This document shows, piece by piece, positions 4,751 to 8,602 of a DNA stretch of 8,602 nt; positions within the stretch are counted from its first letter, which is position 1, and the number at the start of each line of letters is the position of its first letter. The stretch is taken from NCBI GenBank assembly GCA_003561835.1, contig PWVN01000231.1, positions 1 through 8,602 of the forward strand, read 5' to 3'. The stretch is from Syntrophomonadaceae bacterium. GTDB lineage: Bacteria; Bacillota; Dethiobacteria; PWVN01. Both the position numbers and the translations under genes were made by a program. The notes beneath the pieces were generated by a model, which had not been told where the DNA came from, made no database searches, and saw only the letters and a program-made list of their open reading frames with translations.

Positions 4751-5578
4751 ATGTACTGCGTAAAACTGACGCTCCAGCCGACAGCAGGGATGACCTTTCG
4801 CATATTACCGGGGTCAATCCTCAATATTGCGACCTATCCTTTCGTGCCGCCGACAACTTTGTCAGGCTTTCTCAGGCGGTTAGGAATGTTGAGCGTCGGG
4901 CTGGAGTTACCCGAAACTCGCATCAACAAAGAAAATCCCCCAACCTACGCGCTTCCCCCTCGATATTTGGCCTTGGGTGCCTATCCTGCTAGAGAAAGCT
5001 GGTGCGGCGTCCATCGCACTTATCGAAAGGGAATGCGAGAGTTCAACCATGACTCCTTTTCTAAGATTTACCAGGAAAAAGACAGAGCAAATTTTCAGCT
5101 CCACACCTGGGAATATCTCATTACTGAGGAGTTGGTGGGTTACGTCGTTTCAGATATGCCGGAAGGATTAGAGCATTTCCAAGACTTGGAAGCCTATGGG
5201 TGCAAACTGGGCAAAGAAGGATTTGCCTTTGTTGCCGAGGCCTCAGAGATTTTAGAGCTACAGCGAGCGACCGTTGCGGCGATGCCTTCAACCGTCTTAC
5301 CGATGGAAGCTCTACTGCAAAGTAATCAAATCGTCGGTGGCTGCGATATCTATAACCTTTATCGCTATCAGCATTTCAGTGATAGTCCATCCGATTCGGA
5401 TCAATCCGGTTTCTTAGACAGCGAGCCCAGCGATATCGAGGGTTTTATTCCCTTTGTAGCAGGCTACTTTAGCCAAGACTTAGGAAATCCGCCCATGCTG
5501 GAGTATTACACCGATCACGAAGACATTTACATTCCCCTAGCTCTCGTCAATTTGCTGAGAGGTGAAGTTCATGCCTAG
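4751..5578 (+). CDS. cas5: Cas5 family protein
   Basis: This 275-aa protein should cap the 5' handle of the crRNA in the effector complex. The N-terminus fits a Cas5 RRM-like fold. The first strand is MYCVKLTLQ, followed by the conserved-looking segment TYPFVPPTTLSGFLRRL (residues 29-45), which matches the Cas5 'P.PPTT..G.L' signature at the start of helix 1. The C-terminal part has an acidic, serine-rich insert near 210-231 (DSPSDSDQ and DSEPSDIEG) and ends in IPLALVNLLRG. It does not look like Csc1, the I-D Cas5, at its N-terminus. It follows cas7 by 3 nt with a poor ribosome binding site, so it probably relies on translational coupling. Its stop overlaps the start of cas3. With no cas6 in the operon, a processing role like that of I-C Cas5 is possible, but no catalytic residues can be named. 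Confidence 0.75.
   Translation: MYCVKLTLQPTAGMTFRILPGSILNIATYPFVPPTTLSGFLRRLGMLSVGLELPETRINKENPPTYALPPRYLALGAYPARESWCGVHRTYRKGMREFNHDSFSKIYQEKDRANFQLHTWEYLITEELVGYVVSDMPEGLEHFQDLEAYGCKLGKEGFAFVAEASEILELQRATVAAMPSTVLPMEALLQSNQIVGGCDIYNLYRYQHFSDSPSDSDQSGFLDSEPSDIEGFIPFVAGYFSQDLGNPPMLEYYTDHEDIYIPLALVNLLRGEVHA
5557..5565 (+). promoter_or_regulatory. Shine-Dalgarno setting the cas3 start at 5571
   Basis: GAGAGGTGA, close to the ideal GGAGGTGA, ends 5 nt before ATG 5571. A GTG at 5562 is in frame three codons earlier but lies inside this site, so ATG 5571 is preferred. Confidence 0.75.
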
Positions 5579-8309
5579 ATACTTTGATTTTGGTCGTGTA
5601 TTCTACGACGAAAGGCAGAAAATACCTGATGAAATCTTGTTTCAACCTTTGGGAAATCATGTTGCCAATGTCAGGAAACTGGCTCGGTACTGGCTGTCTC
5701 AGGAATATGTTGGCTCAAATGAGGCCGAAAAGACTGCATCACGCCGCAGAGTGACAAAGGCTGCACAGCTTCATGATGTTGGGAAGCCGCAGAAATTTGG
5801 TATCACCTTAGAACGTAAAGGTGATGGCATCAAAGTTATCTATTCCTTCAGAGGACATCGGTTCGAGGCAAGTCAGCCAGATAATCCCTGGGTTGAGCTT
5901 TTGGCTCAAGGGCATCATGACTTCTCTGCTCATGACATTTGTCGAGATGCTTATAAGCTGAAAACGCTTTCTGATCGCCTTAAAGAGAACGATCAACTCA
6001 AAGTGAAGGCTGATGAATACAAACGCATCCTGAGTTTTGAGCCCCTGGCTTATGCTAAAGAACTCTACATATTGGAGATGTGCGACCAAATAGAAGCAGA
6101 AGTCGCTTGTCGTTTCTTCAATAACTCAGATCAAGCCGAAACTCGGACCTTCATGGATTTTACTATCACTCAATCAGAGACTGATAGAAGTATTTTCTTT
6201 GTTGATCCTTGGAAATTTGATCAGTATGAGGTCGAGCTTCCCTTAGCTGTTTGGTGTATGCCGTTTTCTCAGGCGTTGAAGCAGTCTGTCGAGAATCAGT
6301 CATTTGATGATAAGAAACTATCCGCTCACTTGAAATCAGATGTGAAAGAATGGTGGCAGGCCCAACCTCAAAAATTTGTTGCTCAAACCACTCAAGTTAC
6401 GCTCAGACCCCGAGCGACAGAAAGTGAGGTTCGCCTATCGGCAAACAGCCTTTATGAGAGGCTACGGCAATTCACGCCTAACCCAATGCAGCAAAAACTG
6501 GCAGAGGCCCTAGATAGCAAGCAGAATCCGTATCCAGCCGTTTTGCTAAAAGCTCCTACAGGTTCAGGTAAAACGGAGTCAATTGTATTTCCAGCCCTCG
6601 CTAATGACTATCGCCTCTTTCTAATTTTGCCCGCCCGAAGTTTGCTGGAAGACCAACGACAGCGTATTGATCAGTACTTGAAAGAGTTTTCAGCAATGCC
6701 TGAAAATCAGGATCGAGAGCTTTCTCTTGTAGTGGATACAGGCGCTCAAATGAATCGCTGGATTTACCAAAATGGCGGGGTGGGAAAACCTAAAGTTAAT
6801 CCTCGGCGGCATCTTTATAAGGGAAATATTATCCTCACTACATTGGATAAGTTCTTATATCGGTACTTCTCATTTGGGGAGAAACAAAAGAATTTTGTCT
6901 TCCCACATCGTATTCATCAAGAGAATTGCCTGTTCTGCTTTGACGAAGCTCACAGCTATGACGATATCTCGTTCACTAACTTCCAGAGTTTGGTGCGATC
7001 GCTCTATGAGGCTGGTCGTTCTCTGGTCTTGATGACGGCTACGATGCCCCAGCAACTGGTGAAAAGCTTCGACTATCTGGAAACCATTGACTACGTGGAT
7101 GACGATGTAAGAGTGCAGACACTGCGAGAGTATCAGGAAGAAACACTGAAGCGCCCATATCTTAATCAGCGCAGCTTTCAATGGATAGATAACGTTGTAA
7201 GGGATGGCGAGCACCCTGAGGCTTTTCAAACCAGTGTTGTTCAACTTATCAAAGATGAATGGAAAGCCCAGCCTGATCGTCGTATTCTTGCCGTCGTGCA
7301 GACCGTCAAGGATGCTGCCGCTATTTACCGTCAACTCAAGCCACAAGTTGAGGCTGGTTCAACGGAGAGACGGCTCTTTCTTTATCATGGCCGCTTGGCC
7401 GATCAAGAGCGCCCTAGAATCTATGGGAAAATCCAACGGCGTGATCAAAATACTCAGCCTTATATTCTGATTACGACAAGCGCAATTGAAGTCGGATGCG
7501 ACCTGAACTCCGAAACGCTGATTTCTCAGATTTGCCCGCCAGAAAATCTCATTCAGCGAGCAGGGCGATGCAATCGTAAAGGGGATGTACCCGATGCAAA
7601 AGTGATTTTGTTTGGCGATCGCATCCCAGAGTTCGCTAACAGCTTGGATGAAGCAGGCTGGGAGACGTATCAGAAGGCCTTACGCAATCTTGAAACCTTT
7701 GATACGAAAGCAATTGGTGCTTGTGTTAGTCGCCCAGAGCATATTGACGACTACCGCGTAGTCGAAATTTTTTCGATGTTGCATGACTATGTTTACGGCG
7801 CAGATCTGACTTGCCAGCCATCCTACGAAAAGGGCTTAGTCATCACACGGAGCTGGACACCTTCAGCCACACTCATTTTCGATGACGGTACTCAGGGCGA
7901 CTGGGAGAAAAACTCCGCCCAGCTTCCTAAGGTTTCTGTACCGTTAGATCGCTTGCTTATTAAAAAAGAAGAAGGACATGCTATCAATCAATATGCCAAT
8001 GTTGATGTGTATGAGCGGGTCTATGATCAAGAAACAACTCGCTGGTTAATGGCACCCCTGAGATGGGGGTCGGCCTATACGAAAGATATTGTGATACGCA
8101 TTGGTGCTGACAAAAATGGAGCACAGTTCGGTGTAGCCGATCCATATAAATATGATCCAGAGATTGGCTTTGTCGAATTACCTGGCATTTTTTCAGGTAG
8201 TAGAAAAGGCACTGACCCAAATATCAAGCTTTTCCATCAACCATCTGGCTCTCAATCCAAAACCATCATGATTACTTACATTAGACCCCTAGATATACAA
8301 ACAGCTTGA
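5571..8309 (+). CDS. cas3: Cas3 nuclease-helicase, HD fused to SF2 helicase
   Basis: This 912-aa protein (from ATG 5571) is the effector that unwinds and degrades target DNA after recruitment by the complex. The N-terminal HD nuclease is complete: H30, H68-D69 in AAQLHDVGK, H96, H115-H116 and D172, with spacing like Cas3 HD domains. The helicase follows: Walker A APTGSGKTES (K334), DEAH in FDEAH (458-461), motif III TAT (489-491), motif V ITTSAIEVGCDL (634-645) and motif VI QRAGRCNRKG (662-671). All catalytic residues I can check are present, so both activities should work. A C-terminal region of about 200 residues follows. The gene overlaps the end of cas5 by 8 nt. In canonical type I-D, Cas3 is a stand-alone helicase and HD lies on Cas10d; here HD is on Cas3, as in I-B, I-C and I-E. 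Confidence 0.95.
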   Translation: MPRYFDFGRVFYDERQKIPDEILFQPLGNHVANVRKLARYWLSQEYVGSNEAEKTASRRRVTKAAQLHDVGKPQKFGITLERKGDGIKVIYSFRGHRFEASQPDNPWVELLAQGHHDFSAHDICRDAYKLKTLSDRLKENDQLKVKADEYKRILSFEPLAYAKELYILEMCDQIEAEVACRFFNNSDQAETRTFMDFTITQSETDRSIFFVDPWKFDQYEVELPLAVWCMPFSQALKQSVENQSFDDKKLSAHLKSDVKEWWQAQPQKFVAQTTQVTLRPRATESEVRLSANSLYERLRQFTPNPMQQKLAEALDSKQNPYPAVLLKAPTGSGKTESIVFPALANDYRLFLILPARSLLEDQRQRIDQYLKEFSAMPENQDRELSLVVDTGAQMNRWIYQNGGVGKPKVNPRRHLYKGNIILTTLDKFLYRYFSFGEKQKNFVFPHRIHQENCLFCFDEAHSYDDISFTNFQSLVRSLYEAGRSLVLMTATMPQQLVKSFDYLETIDYVDDDVRVQTLREYQEETLKRPYLNQRSFQWIDNVVRDGEHPEAFQTSVVQLIKDEWKAQPDRRILAVVQTVKDAAAIYRQLKPQVEAGSTERRLFLYHGRLADQERPRIYGKIQRRDQNTQPYILITTSAIEVGCDLNSETLISQICPPENLIQRAGRCNRKGDVPDAKVILFGDRIPEFANSLDEAGWETYQKALRNLETFDTKAIGACVSRPEHIDDYRVVEIFSMLHDYVYGADLTCQPSYEKGLVITRSWTPSATLIFDDGTQGDWEKNSAQLPKVSVPLDRLLIKKEEGHAINQYANVDVYERVYDQETTRWLMAPLRWGSAYTKDIVIRIGADKNGAQFGVADPYKYDPEIGFVELPGIFSGSRKGTDPNIKLFHQPSGSQSKTIMITYIRPLDIQTA
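6995..7002. repeat. HIP1 octamer
   Basis: GCGATCGC inside cas3. It supports a cyanobacterial host, and its presence within the cas gene suggests the operon has resided in cyanobacterial genomes for some time. Confidence 0.8.
7615..7622. repeat. HIP1 octamer
   Basis: A second GCGATCGC inside cas3, preceded by G (GGCGATCGC), the common extended form. It shows the same host signal as the copy at 6995. Confidence 0.8.
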
Positions 8310-8379
8310 TTTCAGTAGTTTTAACCATGCCAAATAGTCTAGTCCTTAAACCTCTTCCTGAGTCGCTCACTATTTAGCT

Positions 8380-8602
8380 ATGATAGACCTCGCTAAAATC
8401 ATTACATCATCTACCCAAATTACTGATCGCCATCCCTTCCTCAAACTCCTGGTTCTCTTTGGCTCCAGGGCCAGAAGCGACCACGACCCTACAAGTGATT
8501 GGGATATTGCTTTTCTGTCAGATTCTAATATCTCCACAAAGCATTCATCATCCTGGTTCCCTGACTTGGAGATACTAACCACCTTAAGCGACTTCGCTGG
8601 TA
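8380..8602 (+). CDS. Partial minimal nucleotidyltransferase (MntA/MNT family)
   Basis: The frame from ATG 8380 runs open to the window edge, giving 74 residues with the C-terminus missing. It starts MIDLAKIITSSTQITDRHPF and carries the nucleotidyltransferase signature LFGSRAR...TSDWDIAF, with G28-S29 and the acidic pair D40-x-D42. These bind the nucleotide and metal in the polymerase-beta superfamily. Many such small proteins are the antitoxin halves of HEPN-MNT modules, where MntA AMPylates the HEPN toxin. The partner, if any, would lie beyond the right edge. The gene starts 70 nt after the cas3 stop with no visible terminator between, so read-through from the cas operon is possible. No good Shine-Dalgarno precedes it. 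An in-frame TGA at 8359-8361 limits any upstream extension. Confidence 0.8.
   Translation, partial: MIDLAKIITSSTQITDRHPFLKLLVLFGSRARSDHDPTSDWDIAFLSDSNISTKHSSSWFPDLEILTTLSDFAG

Noticed and set aside
6870..7346. 158-aa reverse-strand reading frame inside cas3
   Set aside because: It is a shadow of the conserved helicase motifs on the + strand and has no recognisable domain.
8370..8582. 70-aa reverse-strand reading frame at the right edge
   Set aside because: The + strand frame has a clear nucleotidyltransferase signature over the same bases.
1..8602. CRISPR array
   Set aside because: No direct repeat of 25-40 bp recurs at regular spacing anywhere in the window; only one degenerate repeat-like unit is present.

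Overview
The window looks like cyanobacterial accessory DNA. Three copies of the octamer GCGATCGC (HIP1, the highly iterated palindrome typical of cyanobacterial genomes) occur at 203-210, 6995-7002 and 7615-7622. By chance about 0.13 would be expected in 8.6 kb. The gene content (CRISPR-Cas plus toxin-antitoxin-like genes) also fits a cyanobacterial chromosome island or plasmid. No taxonomic name can be given from the sequence alone.

Layout. Positions 1-737 hold small genes of toxin-antitoxin or regulatory type: the start of a leftward ribbon-helix-helix-like protein, a strong palindrome, a rightward DUF433 antitoxin-like gene, and a 61-residue winged-helix-like protein. A bidirectional terminator at 783-811 closes this block. 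Positions 812-1092 hold no gene but several stem-loops, including one single unit that resembles a degenerate cyanobacterial CRISPR repeat. A 54-residue acidic coiled-coil gene with a perfect Shine-Dalgarno sequence follows at 1093-1257.

Positions 1347-8309 are one tightly packed rightward operon of a type I CRISPR-Cas interference module, in the order large subunit - cas7 - cas5 - cas3. The gaps are 2 nt and 3 nt, then an 8-nt overlap. Cas3 carries both an intact HD nuclease and an intact DEAH-type SF2 helicase. The large subunit is 841 aa, with a long coiled coil and a CxxC...CxxC zinc-binding pair, and no HD domain. Cas7 carries a four-Cys cluster followed by YG and most resembles the Csc2 family of type I-D. 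The gene order and the HD-Cas3 fusion look more like type I-B. The combination does not match canonical I-D, where HD is on Cas10d and Cas3 is helicase only. The module is therefore best described as a type I variant of uncertain subtype, possibly I-D-derived.

No cas6, cas1, cas2, cas4 or CRISPR array lies inside the window. crRNA maturation and spacer acquisition must come from outside it or in trans. The expected division of labour is that Cas7 lines the crRNA, Cas5 caps its 5' end, and the large subunit, perhaps with an internally translated Cas11-like product, senses the target. Cas3 then unwinds and degrades the DNA. Immediately after cas3, a partial gene at 8380-8602 encodes a minimal nucleotidyltransferase of the MntA/HEPN-MNT type. 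The defence module is thus flanked on both sides by toxin-antitoxin-like genes.
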